Positions 33,384-43,424 are shown, counted from the stretch's first letter. The stretch is 64,000 bases of DNA from Marimicrobium sp913061115 (GCF_047729875.1 NZ_CP159826.1:310001-374000); one strand, 5' to 3'. Made by a program: numbers and translations. Notes: generated by a model not told the origin, from the letters alone.

Positions 33384-35018
33384 ATGCTCAGACTAAATGA
33401 AATTAAACTCTCGCTCGATCATGGCGCTGATGATCTGACGGCGGCTATCGCCGAGCGATTGGGCATCAGTGAGAAAGATGTCTGCAGTTTTAGCGTTTTC
33501 AAACGCAGTTATGACGCGCGTAAAAAAGCCAACATCTTGTTAATTTACCAATTAGATGTCGAGCTGCGCTCTGCACAAGAGCACAAGCTGTTAGAGCAGT
33601 TTAAAAATGACTCTCGTGTTAGCCAGAGTCCGGACACGCATTATCGTTTCGTCGCGCAGGCTGATCCGCATTTTCCGCAGGCCGAGCAGCAGCGGCCTAT
33701 CATTGTTGGCTTTGGCCCCTGTGGGATTTTGACCGCTCTGCTGCTTGCCCAGATGGGCCTCAAGCCGATTGTGCTGGAGCGGGGGCGCGAAGTGCGTCAG
33801 CGCACGAAGGATACCTGGGCAATGTGGCGCAAACGTGAGCTCAATACCGAATCTAATGTCCAGTTTGGTGAGGGCGGCGCCGGCACATTTTCAGACGGCA
33901 AGCTTTATAGTCAGGTTAAAGACCGCCGTCATTTAGGCCGCAAAGTGCTGTCCGAATTTGTGAAGGCTGGCGCACCGAATGAAATTTTGTTTGTGAGCAA
34001 GCCACATATCGGCACCTTCAAGTTGGTAACAATGGTGGAAAAGATGCGTGCAGAAATCATTCGCTTGGGAGGCGAGGTGCGTTTTGGAGTGAAAGTGGAA
34101 TCACTGTTGCGCGAACAAGACAGTGACGGCGCTGGCCAAGTTACCGGGCTGACCACTGGCAGTGGTGAAACGCTATTGAGTAGACACATTGTACTAGCAA
34201 TAGGACATAGCGCTCGTGACACGTTTCAAATGTTGTTGGACCAAGGGGTGTACATAGAATCCAAGCCGTTTTCCATAGGCTTTCGTATTGAGCATCCGCA
34301 GTCGATAATTGATCAGGCACGTTTTGGTGAATACGCGGGCAATGCGATATTGGGGGCAGCAGATTACAAGCTGGTACATCATTGTGATAATGGCCGCACC
34401 GTATACAGCTTTTGCATGTGCCCAGGCGGTACCGTTGTTGCAGCGACCTCGGAAGAGGGTCGTGTAGTGACTAATGGAATGTCACAGTATTCACGCAACG
34501 AGCGCAATGCCAATTCAGCGATTGTCGTCGGCATAAACCCAGATGAAGATTACCCGGGCAATATTTTTGCGGGTATTGACCTACAGCGCGAACTGGAATC
34601 GCTCGCCTATAAAATGGGCGGTGAGAATTATAATGCGCCGGCACAGCTGGTCGGTGACTTTCTTCAGGGTCGGCCATCGCAAGCGTTAGGTGGCGTGGTG
34701 CCATCTTATCAGCCGGGAGTCACATTGACTGACTTGTCCGAGGCATTACCAGGATTTGCGATTGCCGCCATTCGTGAGGCAATTCCGGCGTTTGACAGAC
34801 AAATAAAAGGCTTTGCGATGTCAGATGCGGTACTGACCGGCATCGAAACCCGAAGTTCATCTCCTATCTGTATTAGGCGTGGCGAGGACTGCCAGAGTAT
34901 AAATACTCGTGGTCTATACCCGGCCGGGGAGGGCGCCGGTTATGCGGGCGGCATATTGTCAGCGGCTATAGATGGCATCAAGGTTGCTGAGGCAATGGCG
35001 CTGGATATGCTGCAATAG
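33384..35018 (+). CDS. FAD-dependent dehydrogenase of the COG2509 type
   Basis: A 544-residue protein. It has an N-terminal domain of about 90 residues (IAERLGISEKDV, FKRSYDARKKANI) followed by the dinucleotide fold IVGFGPCGILTALLLAQMG near 107-125. Then come the family blocks NVQFGEGGAGTFSDGKLYS and KPHIGTFKLV, and at the C-terminus GLYPAGEGAGYAGGILSAAIDG. Distinct from HI0933-type proteins and from geranylgeranyl reductases, though related in fold. Function unknown. Confidence 0.8.
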   Translation: MLRLNEIKLSLDHGADDLTAAIAERLGISEKDVCSFSVFKRSYDARKKANILLIYQLDVELRSAQEHKLLEQFKNDSRVSQSPDTHYRFVAQADPHFPQAEQQRPIIVGFGPCGILTALLLAQMGLKPIVLERGREVRQRTKDTWAMWRKRELNTESNVQFGEGGAGTFSDGKLYSQVKDRRHLGRKVLSEFVKAGAPNEILFVSKPHIGTFKLVTMVEKMRAEIIRLGGEVRFGVKVESLLREQDSDGAGQVTGLTTGSGETLLSRHIVLAIGHSARDTFQMLLDQGVYIESKPFSIGFRIEHPQSIIDQARFGEYAGNAILGAADYKLVHHCDNGRTVYSFCMCPGGTVVAATSEEGRVVTNGMSQYSRNERNANSAIVVGINPDEDYPGNIFAGIDLQRELESLAYKMGGENYNAPAQLVGDFLQGRPSQALGGVVPSYQPGVTLTDLSEALPGFAIAAIREAIPAFDRQIKGFAMSDAVLTGIETRSSSPICIRRGEDCQSINTRGLYPAGEGAGYAGGILSAAIDGIKVAEAMALDMLQ

Positions 35019-35129
35019 ATGTCTGAAAAATCGGCCCACAAAAGTCGGCCTGGCTCATCTATTGATACAGGCCGCAGATCGGTCCGCGCTACCATTGGAA
35101 CGATTCTATCTGCTGTGGTGATCAGCGTT

Positions 35130-37052
35130 TCAGGCCGGCAGTGCTAAAGCCTGAACCGTCACTGGTTGTAATTTTGCAGCGTGCTCGTCTTTGCTGGTAG
35201 ATCGCTCCGCGTGAATCCATACGCCACCATCCGGATCCTTGATGATGTCACCGACGCCGCCAGGAATATGGATTCCGATTTCAGTGGGCTGCTCAGCAAA
35301 CAAAGCCGCAGCGGGAAGATCCATACCCTCCAATGTATCCATCACCTTATCAGCGTCAAAATCGAAGTGGGCGGTAACGTCGCGGGTGGCGCCCGTGTGA
35401 GGAGCAAAGGCCTGATCCAGTTCTAGCAACTGAGTGACGCGGTGCTTTAATCTCGCCGCTTCCACGTTATTATCCATGTGATCTTCAATCCACTGTAATG
35501 CTACGCGCTGCACGCATTGATAGGTGCGCTCGGGATACGTAAATGAGGTAACAAATAGCTCCTCACGAAATTCATACACTCCCATCTTGTCAGCAGCATT
35601 GAGGCCGGGAATTTCTTCGCTAAATTCGGCACACAAGGCGTGCAGCATTGAACGCATCATCCCCGCCACCGGCACGGCCTCACTCAAAGCAAGATAGCGC
35701 AGTGTGAGTGGCATCATGTAACCACGACTCATTAACAAATGCGCGGTGATCAGGAAGTAGCCTTCCAGACCCTCTTCAATAGGGAAGCTCATGCACCCCA
35801 CGACGTACTCCCCCTTGGCCTTGCCGTAACCCGCGACCGGCAGAGTTTCTATCTGATATTCCTCACGCTTGCCGTAGAATTCGGTGCCGGGCAGCAGGGT
35901 GTACCCGAAAATATTAATGGTGGGAAAGACTGCAAAGAGCCGATCGAGATTGGTCTCAAAGCTGGCCAGATTGTCACCGATCAACCCCCAGATCAGTTCA
36001 CAGGCAATCGGTACGCGGGCTTTCGCCATCTCGCGCGCAATGGGCTCGTATTTGTTGGCGTCCATATTGGTACGGTGGCATAACTCCAGCGCCAGCGGTG
36101 TTAATGTTTGCAACGCTAGATGGTAATGCGGGAGTAAGTTATTTTCATGCAGCAACAACACAATTTCCTGTGATCGTGGGCCGTGTTTTTTGGACCAGGA
36201 GGTCGCAAAGGTATGAGGGAGGCCGGTACGTTGCTTTATCTCGCACAAGGCCTTTGCCTTCTCTACATCCTCGCGTAATGCGCCAAAATTGGAATCGGTC
36301 AGCCAGATGTTCTTGATGCCGGCATCGACAATGAAATTCCAGTCGTGCCGTATCCGGTCCACAGAAAAGGACAACATTTTGGTGCCAATAGCGCCGGTTC
36401 CCCATTCGCAAAAGGCGCACTTGTAGGGGCAGCCACGACTGGTTTCGTAGGCGATGCAGTCATACGGATTACCTTCATCGTCCAGTAAGCTGATGACGTC
36501 AAGGGCTGACGGCAACAGATTGAGATTGCGAAAACGTGGCCGCTCCGGGGTCATCACCAATTCGCCCTTTTGAACAAAAGCCAGGCCGGCAACGTCAGGC
36601 CACTGCTCAGGACCCGACGCATCCAGGAAATCGGTAAAGGTTGCTTCACCCTCGCCCATGACGACAATGTCCACCGCCTCTGAAAACAGATAGTCACTGG
36701 CTTTTTGCACGTGAGGGCCGCCGACAACAATCAATATTTCAGGACACAGGTCTTTGACTTCTCGCATCAGATCGAGAAACTCTGCAGCGTTCCACGTATA
36801 CACGGAAAATCCGATTACCGGCTGCATACCCTGAGCTGCGGCTGCTTGCGCGCGAGGGAGCTCCTCTTTCTGCCATTGTTCGAGCCACTGAGAAATACGC
36901 TCGGGATGATTAACAAAATGCACCAGCTGGATGTCCGTCTGAGCGGTGTTTTTGCCAAACTCATGATAATAAGCCTTGAGGCCGCCCGTGGTCATGGGGG
37001 CCGCGGGGAACGTGTCTGAATCCAAAGATAAAAGCCAGATGGGACGCTGCAT
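35130..37052 (-). CDS. B12-binding-domain radical SAM enzyme
   Basis: About 640 residues from ATG 37052; an upstream TTG/ATG would add up to 15 residues. The N-terminal third looks like a cobalamin-binding Rossmann domain (PVIGFSVYTWN, ILIVVGGPHV, DIVVMGEGEATF). The radical SAM cluster motif is RGCPYKCAFCEWG, a C-x3-C-x2-C. The C-terminal third is all-alpha and unlike known maturation domains. Such enzymes methylate, thiomethylate or rearrange substrates; no substrate can be named. It stands alone, 100 bases before the polyamine operon end, on the same strand. Confidence 0.78.
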   Translation of the reverse strand: MQRPIWLLSLDSDTFPAAPMTTGGLKAYYHEFGKNTAQTDIQLVHFVNHPERISQWLEQWQKEELPRAQAAAAQGMQPVIGFSVYTWNAAEFLDLMREVKDLCPEILIVVGGPHVQKASDYLFSEAVDIVVMGEGEATFTDFLDASGPEQWPDVAGLAFVQKGELVMTPERPRFRNLNLLPSALDVISLLDDEGNPYDCIAYETSRGCPYKCAFCEWGTGAIGTKMLSFSVDRIRHDWNFIVDAGIKNIWLTDSNFGALREDVEKAKALCEIKQRTGLPHTFATSWSKKHGPRSQEIVLLLHENNLLPHYHLALQTLTPLALELCHRTNMDANKYEPIAREMAKARVPIACELIWGLIGDNLASFETNLDRLFAVFPTINIFGYTLLPGTEFYGKREEYQIETLPVAGYGKAKGEYVVGCMSFPIEEGLEGYFLITAHLLMSRGYMMPLTLRYLALSEAVPVAGMMRSMLHALCAEFSEEIPGLNAADKMGVYEFREELFVTSFTYPERTYQCVQRVALQWIEDHMDNNVEAARLKHRVTQLLELDQAFAPHTGATRDVTAHFDFDADKVMDTLEGMDLPAAALFAEQPTEIGIHIPGGVGDIIKDPDGGVWIHAERSTSKDEHAAKLQPVTVQALALPA

Positions 37053-37154
37053 GGTAACAAATCCGCAAGATTGGGAAGGAGACATTATCCTCAACAATCC
37101 CGCGAATGTCAGCGAATTTCTCTCATAATACCGTTTACAGGCCTATTGAGTGTG

Positions 37155-38321
37155 TCAGGACAGGCGCCCCTTAAACGCCTCATAGCCAAACTCACGCACA
37201 ATTTCAAGTGCGTCAGTTGCGGAATTCCATAGTGCAATGGCGGGCAACTTGGTGCCGTTAAAGGTGCTGGTTTTGACCATCGTGTAGTGGGACATATCGC
37301 CGAACATGAGGCGCTGCCCGACCTGCAGTGGTTCGGAAAAGCTGTAGTCGCCCATGACATCGCCGGCTAGGCACGTCAGGCCGCCCAGGCGGTAAGTATG
37401 TTCGCGTTCTTGCGGCTCCGATGCGCCTAGAATATCCGCGCGGTAAGGCATTTCCAGCAGGTCCGGCATATGACAGGTTGCAGAGGTATCGACAATGGCC
37501 TGATCCAGTTGGTTCCAGCTTAGGTCCAGCACTTCAGTGACCAAGACCCCGGTGCCAATAGCAACCGCCTCACCAGGCTCAAGATAAACCTGCACGTCAT
37601 ATCGGCTCGAGAATTCACGGATACAGGCGGTCAGCTCGTCCCTCTGGTAGCCCGGCAGCGTGATGTGATGCCCACCACCAAAGTTGACCCATTGCAGGTC
37701 GGCCAGCAGGTGCCCGAATTGTTCTTCTACCGCCCGCAGTGTTCGCTGCAGCGGAGGAAAATCCTGCTCGCACAGCGTATGGAAATGCAGGCCACTGATG
37801 TGCTCAAGTTCATTGGCATCCAATTCCGATAACGGAATACCCAGTCGAGAACCTGGAGCACAGGGGTCGTAGATTGGAACGTCCCCTTCGGAGTGTTGAG
37901 GATTGATGCGCAGGCCAAATTGTAGTCCCGGCCGGCGGGTTCTGGCCTCCAATGCGAGTGGCCGAAAGCGGTGCCACTGCGCGCAGCTGTTAAACACCAC
38001 ATGATCAGCGATAGCGAGAATTTCTTTTAGGTCGTCTTCGGTATAGGCAGCGCTAAAGACATGAACTTCGCCTGCGTAATATTCTCGCCCTAGGCGAGCC
38101 TCATGTAGGCCGCTGGCACAGGTGCCACTGAGATAGCTGGATACGAGCGGCGCCAGACGCCACATAGAAAAAGCTTTCAATGCGGATAACACCTTTGCTC
38201 CGCTGTCTTCTGCCAACTGTGCGAGAATTTTCAAGTTGCGTTCTACGGCGACTTCATCAACCACGAAGCAGGGTGATGGCAGCCTATTGAGATCCAGTTT
38301 TTCAAAGTTCGTGAATTGCAA
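37155..38321 (-). CDS. nspC: Carboxynorspermidine/carboxyspermidine decarboxylase
   Basis: About 388 residues from TTG 38321, chosen because GGAGAG lies just upstream and the fold-type-III domain starts immediately (NRLPSPCFVVDE). The PLP lysine is in SALKAFSMW. GLHFHTLCEQ and EPGEAVAIGTG are the PLP-phosphate and substrate blocks; CHMPDLLEMPYR carries the interface residues. It decarboxylates carboxyspermidine or carboxynorspermidine, the last step of the aspartate-semialdehyde route to polyamines. Seventeen bases behind the dehydrogenase gene in the operon. Confidence 0.9.
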   Translation of the reverse strand: MQFTNFEKLDLNRLPSPCFVVDEVAVERNLKILAQLAEDSGAKVLSALKAFSMWRLAPLVSSYLSGTCASGLHEARLGREYYAGEVHVFSAAYTEDDLKEILAIADHVVFNSCAQWHRFRPLALEARTRRPGLQFGLRINPQHSEGDVPIYDPCAPGSRLGIPLSELDANELEHISGLHFHTLCEQDFPPLQRTLRAVEEQFGHLLADLQWVNFGGGHHITLPGYQRDELTACIREFSSRYDVQVYLEPGEAVAIGTGVLVTEVLDLSWNQLDQAIVDTSATCHMPDLLEMPYRADILGASEPQEREHTYRLGGLTCLAGDVMGDYSFSEPLQVGQRLMFGDMSHYTMVKTSTFNGTKLPAIALWNSATDALEIVREFGYEAFKGRLS

Positions 38322-38337
38322 GGCTCTCTCCGTTACG

Positions 38338-39549
38338 CTAGTTCTCGACGATGTCCAGTTGGAAATTTGGATCCAGCTCCACCACCTTCCACGGCAGTCC
38401 ATAGCGATTCATGTCGTCCATAAACGGATCGGGATCGCACTGCTCTATATTCCAGACGCCGGGTTCGCGCCACTTACCTTCCAGTATCATTTTGGCGCCA
38501 ATGACTGCGGGGACTCCAGTAGTGTAGGAGATAGCCTGTGACTGAACCTCCTCATAGCAGCGTTGATGGTCACTGATATTGTAGATATACATGACCTTTT
38601 CTTTGCCTTCTTTGACTCCGCGTACGATACAGCCGATGCATGTTTTGCCTTTGGTGCGTGCCCCCAAAGTAGAGGGCTCGGGCAGTAGGTGCGCCAAAAA
38701 TTGGATGGGTACTATGGATTGACCTTGGTATTCCACAGGCGCAATGCTAGTCATACCGACATTTTCTAGCACTTGCAGGTGTTTCAGGTAGTTGTCGGAA
38801 AAGCTCATCCAGAACTGGGCGCGCTTCAGGCTGGGGAAGTGCTTGCTGAGTGACTCCAGTTCCTCGTGATACATCCGATAAATATTGAATGTGCCAACGT
38901 CATCTGGACAGCTATAACGCGCTTTTTTTGACATGGCTGTGGTCGTTATAAACTCCCCGTTTTCCCAGTGGCGACATTGCGCAGACACTTCGCGAATATT
39001 AATCTCAGGATTAAAGTTAGTGGCAAAGGGATGGCCGTGGTCGCCGCCGTTGACATCGATGATATCGAGTTCATGAATTTCATCGAAGTAGTGCTTGGCG
39101 ATATAGGCGGTAAAGACATTGGTCGCGCCGGGGTCGAACCCGCTGCCTAATAAGGCGGTCAATCCTGCGTCCACAAAACGTTGCTGATAATCCCACTGCC
39201 ATCGATACTCAAATTGGGCCGTATCGATCGGCTCGTAGTTGGCCGTATCCAGGTAGTGGACTCCGGCTTCAAGGCAGGCGTCCATAATGGTCAGGTCCTG
39301 ATAGGGTAGCGCCACGTTGATGACCAGTTCTGGTTTTTCTTGCCGTAGCAGGTTGACCAATGCGGGCACATTGTCTGCATCCACCTGTGCTGTGCGGATG
39401 GGCCGACTCAGCTGGGCGGCAATCGTCTTGCATTTCGACTCGGTGCGACTGGCTAAAACGATTTCGGTAAACACCTCACTCAACTGCGCGCATTTGTGCG
39501 CCACTACGCCGCCAACACCACCCGCCCCGATGATCATCACTTTAGACAT
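38338..39549 (-). CDS. Carboxynorspermidine/carboxyspermidine dehydrogenase
   Basis: About 403 residues from ATG 39549 (GGGGA eight bases upstream). It is a saccharopine-dehydrogenase-like reductase: MIIGAGGVGGVVAHKCA at 5-21 binds NADPH. It joins L-aspartate-semialdehyde to putrescine (or 1,3-diaminopropane) and reduces the Schiff base. The GGDHGHPFATNFNPEIN block is typical of this subfamily. Between speA and nspC it forms a SAM-independent spermidine pathway, so S-adenosylmethionine decarboxylase and spermidine synthase need not be present. Confidence 0.88.
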   Translation of the reverse strand: MSKVMIIGAGGVGGVVAHKCAQLSEVFTEIVLASRTESKCKTIAAQLSRPIRTAQVDADNVPALVNLLRQEKPELVINVALPYQDLTIMDACLEAGVHYLDTANYEPIDTAQFEYRWQWDYQQRFVDAGLTALLGSGFDPGATNVFTAYIAKHYFDEIHELDIIDVNGGDHGHPFATNFNPEINIREVSAQCRHWENGEFITTTAMSKKARYSCPDDVGTFNIYRMYHEELESLSKHFPSLKRAQFWMSFSDNYLKHLQVLENVGMTSIAPVEYQGQSIVPIQFLAHLLPEPSTLGARTKGKTCIGCIVRGVKEGKEKVMYIYNISDHQRCYEEVQSQAISYTTGVPAVIGAKMILEGKWREPGVWNIEQCDPDPFMDDMNRYGLPWKVVELDPNFQLDIVEN

Positions 39550-39575
39550 TGTCCTGTTCCCCGTCTTCATCTGTT

Positions 39576-41522
39576 CTATTCATGCTCAAAATAAGTATAC
39601 CCGTGCAGGCTTTCCTTAAAAGCCCGCAAAATCGACTGACGTTGGGCGATGGTTATTTTACCGCTGCGCACGGCGTCTTCTGCCACTAAGCGAAACTTTT
39701 CCTGCATCTGTTTGGGTTCATACTCAACATAACTCAGAACATCAGAGATACTGTCACCGTGGAATTCACGCTCAAACTCGAATGTGCCATCGGGATCAAT
39801 GGCAACGTTGACCACGTTGGTGTCGCCGAACAGGTTGTGTAAGTCCCCGAGCGTTTCCTGATAAGCGCCCACAAGAAACACGCTAAGGTAGTAATCTTCG
39901 TCTGGTTTTAATGCATGCAGGTTGAGTGTTCGGCTGATTCCTTCCGGGGTGGAGAAGTGATCTATCTTGCCATCACAGTCACAGGTTAAGTCGGCCAATA
40001 CCGCCGACCGGGTGGGCTGCTCGTTGAGCCGATGAATCGGCATAATGGGAAACACTTGATCAATTGCCCAGATGTCTGGAAGTGACTGGAACAGGCTGAA
40101 GTTGCCGTAATAGATGTCTGACAATAATTCGGGTAGATTTTCGAGCTCAGGTGGCACCCTGTTCAATTGAGGAAGTATCGCTGCGACCTTCTGCAAGACG
40201 GCCAAGTAGAGGTTTTCTCCCAATGCCCTCTCCCGCAGAGTAGCCTGACCATGGTGGAATTCTTCACGTAACTCGTCTCGATAGAACAGAGCGTCGTTAT
40301 AGCTTTCCTGAAAGTTGTCTGCGCACACTGTTTTGAGTGCCGACTGAAGGTTGACCAGTGTTTCGTTGCAATCCGCCGGCAGATTGTCAGCGATCGGTCC
40401 AGGGCTGCTGGTGCGCACATCGAGTATGTTGAACAGCAACATCGATGAATAGGCAACGGTGGCACGACCGGATTCGGTGATAATGACAGGATGTGCAATG
40501 CCGAGTGGATCGAAGGTCTCACAGATGCTCTCTACAATATTGGTGCAGTATTCGTGCAGCTGGTAGTTCATGCTGTGAGTGCTGTTGGTGCGCGCGCCCT
40601 CGTAGTCTACTGCGAGGCCGCCGCCTAAATCGAGATAACCCATCGGTGCGCCTTCCTCGACCAGGCCAGCGTAAAAACGGCAGGCATCTAGTACACCGCT
40701 GCGTACATTGCGAATATTGGGAATCTGGGAGCCTAGATGACAATGCAATAGCTGTAGGCAGTGCAGCATCCCGGCGTCGCGTAGGTTATCCACAATACTG
40801 ATCAGTGAATCTGTGGACAATCCAAATATAGAGCGATCTCCACTGTCTTGGCTCCAGTGACCATCAACTGCGACGCTATTTTTGATGCGCACACCAATGA
40901 GCGGCTCGACGCCCAGTATCCGGCTGCGCTCAAGCACGAGTGGCAATTCGGTGATGGACTCCAGCACAAAGAAACAGGCAATGCCCATTTGTCTGGCATA
41001 GAGTCCCAGATCGATAAACTCGGCATCTTTGTAGCCATTGCATACAATCAGGCTGTCGTGATCCTTCAGCTGCGACAGTGCGATAATCAGCTCCGCTTTA
41101 CTGCCTGCTTCAAAGCCGTGGTGATACCGGCGCCCGTAGTCGGCTATTTCTTCGATAACGTGGCACTGCTGGTTGACCTTGATAGGAAATACGCCGCGGT
41201 ACGTATTCTGGTAGCCGCCTTGTTCTATGGCCTGTGCAAAAGATTCGTTCAAGAGCTTGATGCGGTGATCAAGCAGGTTGCGGATACGCAGCACCGCCGG
41301 CATGTGCAGTCCCCTCGCGCGCATGCCCAATACAATATCCATAATAGACACAGCGACCTGATGCTCTCCGAAATCTACGTTCACCTGTGCTTCGCCCTGC
41401 TCTGAAAGATCAAAGTATCCGGCGCCCCAGGTGTTGATGCCATAGAGTTCTGCGCTGCACTCGCTGCTCCAGCCTGCAGGCGTGGCTGCAGCTGATGTGA
41501 TAGTGGGGCGCTCTTTGGGCAT
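39576..41522 (-). CDS. speA: Biosynthetic arginine decarboxylase
   Basis: A 648-residue enzyme (E. coli SpeA 658). It converts L-arginine to agmatine, in this setting the source of putrescine for the following two enzymes. The PLP-lysine motif is GVFPIKVNQQ, the phosphate-binding stretch is LHCHLGSQIPN, and TESGRATVA and LADLTCDCDGKID complete the active site. Fold-type-III with the SpeA insertion. No agmatinase gene is in the window. First gene of the speA, carboxyspermidine dehydrogenase, nspC operon. Confidence 0.93.
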   Translation of the reverse strand: MPKERPTITSAAATPAGWSSECSAELYGINTWGAGYFDLSEQGEAQVNVDFGEHQVAVSIMDIVLGMRARGLHMPAVLRIRNLLDHRIKLLNESFAQAIEQGGYQNTYRGVFPIKVNQQCHVIEEIADYGRRYHHGFEAGSKAELIIALSQLKDHDSLIVCNGYKDAEFIDLGLYARQMGIACFFVLESITELPLVLERSRILGVEPLIGVRIKNSVAVDGHWSQDSGDRSIFGLSTDSLISIVDNLRDAGMLHCLQLLHCHLGSQIPNIRNVRSGVLDACRFYAGLVEEGAPMGYLDLGGGLAVDYEGARTNSTHSMNYQLHEYCTNIVESICETFDPLGIAHPVIITESGRATVAYSSMLLFNILDVRTSSPGPIADNLPADCNETLVNLQSALKTVCADNFQESYNDALFYRDELREEFHHGQATLRERALGENLYLAVLQKVAAILPQLNRVPPELENLPELLSDIYYGNFSLFQSLPDIWAIDQVFPIMPIHRLNEQPTRSAVLADLTCDCDGKIDHFSTPEGISRTLNLHALKPDEDYYLSVFLVGAYQETLGDLHNLFGDTNVVNVAIDPDGTFEFEREFHGDSISDVLSYVEYEPKQMQEKFRLVAEDAVRSGKITIAQRQSILRAFKESLHGYTYFEHE

Positions 41523-41861
41523 ACGTTGTATCTCGTCTTATACAGTTGCTACGGGCAATGACCCGCGGTTGCATGATGTCTGCCGCTCGAGACCAACGGA
41601 ACCTCAGGCGCAGGCCTGAGCATTCGATGACATAAGATGTCTATTGCTATCACGTCGGCGCGATTTTATTCCTGCCTGAGGAGAACGCAAGTATTTTCTG
41701 GCTCAGGTGCGTCTGAGCTTAGCCAGGATTCGCCCTATGGCAACGGCAACTCAATGGTCAAGGCCGCCAAAACAGTGGTTATCCGTGACGCCGCTCTGCA
41801 AAAAAATAGACCAGTGTGGTGAGCGAATAGGCCTCGGCTGACTCCAAATAGAAGGTCAATG
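41523..41861. other. Divergent intergenic region (speA / mltD)
   Basis: No gene recognised. CTCAGGC at 41603-41609 and GCCTGAG at 41614-41620 form a 7-bp hairpin with a four-base loop. A possible regulatory site for the arginine/polyamine operon, without a known consensus. Confidence 0.3.
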
Positions 41862-41890
41862 GTTACAGGTTGAAAAAACTCTGGTATAAA
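41862..41890 (+). promoter_or_regulatory. Sigma-70-type promoter for mltD-like gene
   Basis: GTTACA at 41862 (4 of 6 to consensus), a 17-base spacer, and TGG-TATAAA at 41882-41890 giving an extended -10. Transcription would start about 41897, 28 bases before the ATG. Confidence 0.5.
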
Positions 41891-41924
41891 CTCACGCAAC
41901 AGCTCATTTTCAAGGCTACAAGAT

Positions 41925-43424
41925 ATGGTCCGAGTAGTCATTTTCGCCACTCTTTTGTTACTCGCGTCTCTCCGTGTTAGTGCGTCAACCTTTCCCCGAC
42001 CCCCAGCGTTAGAGCCAGCCGTCAGTTTTTGGGTCAAGGTCTATACCCAAATTTCTACTCAACAGGGATTCATTCATGACGATGAAAATCTGTCCGTTAT
42101 CTACCAGACAGTTAGTGTTTCGCCTGCGCTCACTAGGCGCCAACGGGACCAGCAGATCGCCGCCGCGACCCAGCGTGTCAGGAACGCACTGAACAGCCTC
42201 GGCCAGGGTAAACTCAGCGCTTTCAGCGCCACTGAAACAGAGGTGCTTGCCGCCTGGCCGCTAGAAACGTCCTCTGAGACCTTTGCCCTCGCAGCTCAGC
42301 GGGTTCGTTTCCAACTGGGTCAATCGGACCGTTTTCTCGCCGGACTAGCCCGTTCTGGACAATGGAAACAGCATATCCGCGAAGTTCTAATCCACCATGA
42401 TTTGCCTCTGGAATTGGGGGTGCTGCCCCATGTGGAGTCTTCCTTTAATCCCCGCGCGTACTCTAAGGTAGCAGCGGCGGGGATGTGGCAATTTATGCCT
42501 GCCACCGCACGTCAGTATATGCGGGTGGATACTGTGATGGATGAGCGCATGGACCCTTTCATCGCAACTGAAGGCGCGGCTAGGCTACTCAAGACTAATT
42601 ATAAAATTACGGGCACCTGGCCATTGGCCCTGACCAGTTACAATCATGGTGCGGGCGGAATGACGCGTGCGGCAAAGACATTGGGCACCAAGGATATCGG
42701 CGTTATTGTTCGCAAGTACAAGAGTCCCTCCTTCGGTTTTGCCTCGCGCAACTTTTACGCCTCATTTCTTGCAGCGCTGCAGATTGATAGTGATCCCGGG
42801 CGCTATTTCCGCAAAGTAGCATGGGAGTCACCCACGTCTTTCGATGTTGTTACGTTGCCGGATTACATTTCAGCCAGTGCGTTGGCCCGCGCTGCCGGTA
42901 TTAGTCTTGATCAGCTAAAACGTCACAATCCGGCACTGCTGGAGCCGGTATGGAGTGGGGATAAATATATTCCCCAGGGTTATCCTTTGCGGGTGCCCAA
43001 GGCGCAACTCAATAGACCGCTGGAGAAGACGGTGGCGTCCTTGTCTTCGAATGCCTATTTCAGTCAGCAAAAGCCAGACCGCATGCATCGCGTCGTTCCG
43101 GGTGATTCTTTGTCGACCATAGCCCAACGCTACGGGACTTCTGTATCAAACTTGATGGCCCTCAATGGTTTACGCAGTCACTCTATCCGCGCGGGTAAAT
43201 CTCTACGCTTGCCGGGCTATAAGCCGGGCCAACCTTCGTCGGTCGCGAGCATCGTCGGTGGTCAGTTACAGGCGCGCGAGTATGTTATTCGAAGTGGCGA
43301 CTCATTGTGGAGCATTGCGCGGCGGTTCAAGGTTTCCATGCAACAACTGGTAGCATGGAATGCGCTTTCTATTAAGAAGGCGATCCAGCCAGGTCAAAAA
43401 TTAAAAATAGCCAGCGCCGGGTAA
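41925..43424 (+). CDS. mltD: Membrane-bound lytic transglycosylase, MltD-like
   Basis: A 499-residue periplasmic enzyme that cleaves peptidoglycan glycan strands to 1,6-anhydro products. A signal peptide covers residues 1-20. There is no lipobox cysteine, so it may be soluble or anchored only by LysM. The SLT domain has the catalytic Glu171 in HVESSFNP, followed by GMWQFMP and a TSYNHGAGG block. Two clear LysM domains bind peptidoglycan, at about 388-430 (VVPGDSLSTIAQRYG) and 452-496 (VIRSGDSLWSIARRF); a weak third may lie at 310-357. Confidence 0.88.
   Translation: MVRVVIFATLLLLASLRVSASTFPRPPALEPAVSFWVKVYTQISTQQGFIHDDENLSVIYQTVSVSPALTRRQRDQQIAAATQRVRNALNSLGQGKLSAFSATETEVLAAWPLETSSETFALAAQRVRFQLGQSDRFLAGLARSGQWKQHIREVLIHHDLPLELGVLPHVESSFNPRAYSKVAAAGMWQFMPATARQYMRVDTVMDERMDPFIATEGAARLLKTNYKITGTWPLALTSYNHGAGGMTRAAKTLGTKDIGVIVRKYKSPSFGFASRNFYASFLAALQIDSDPGRYFRKVAWESPTSFDVVTLPDYISASALARAAGISLDQLKRHNPALLEPVWSGDKYIPQGYPLRVPKAQLNRPLEKTVASLSSNAYFSQQKPDRMHRVVPGDSLSTIAQRYGTSVSNLMALNGLRSHSIRAGKSLRLPGYKPGQPSSVASIVGGQLQAREYVIRSGDSLWSIARRFKVSMQQLVAWNALSIKKAIQPGQKLKIASAG

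Noticed and set aside
40848..41405. Open frame of about 185 codons on the plus strand inside speA
   Set aside because: Antisense shadow of a complete, conserved arginine decarboxylase with no family signal.
41637..41822. Possible small gene in the speA-mltD gap
   Set aside because: About 61 codons, no ribosome binding site, no motif, and antisense frames of the same size occur nearby.
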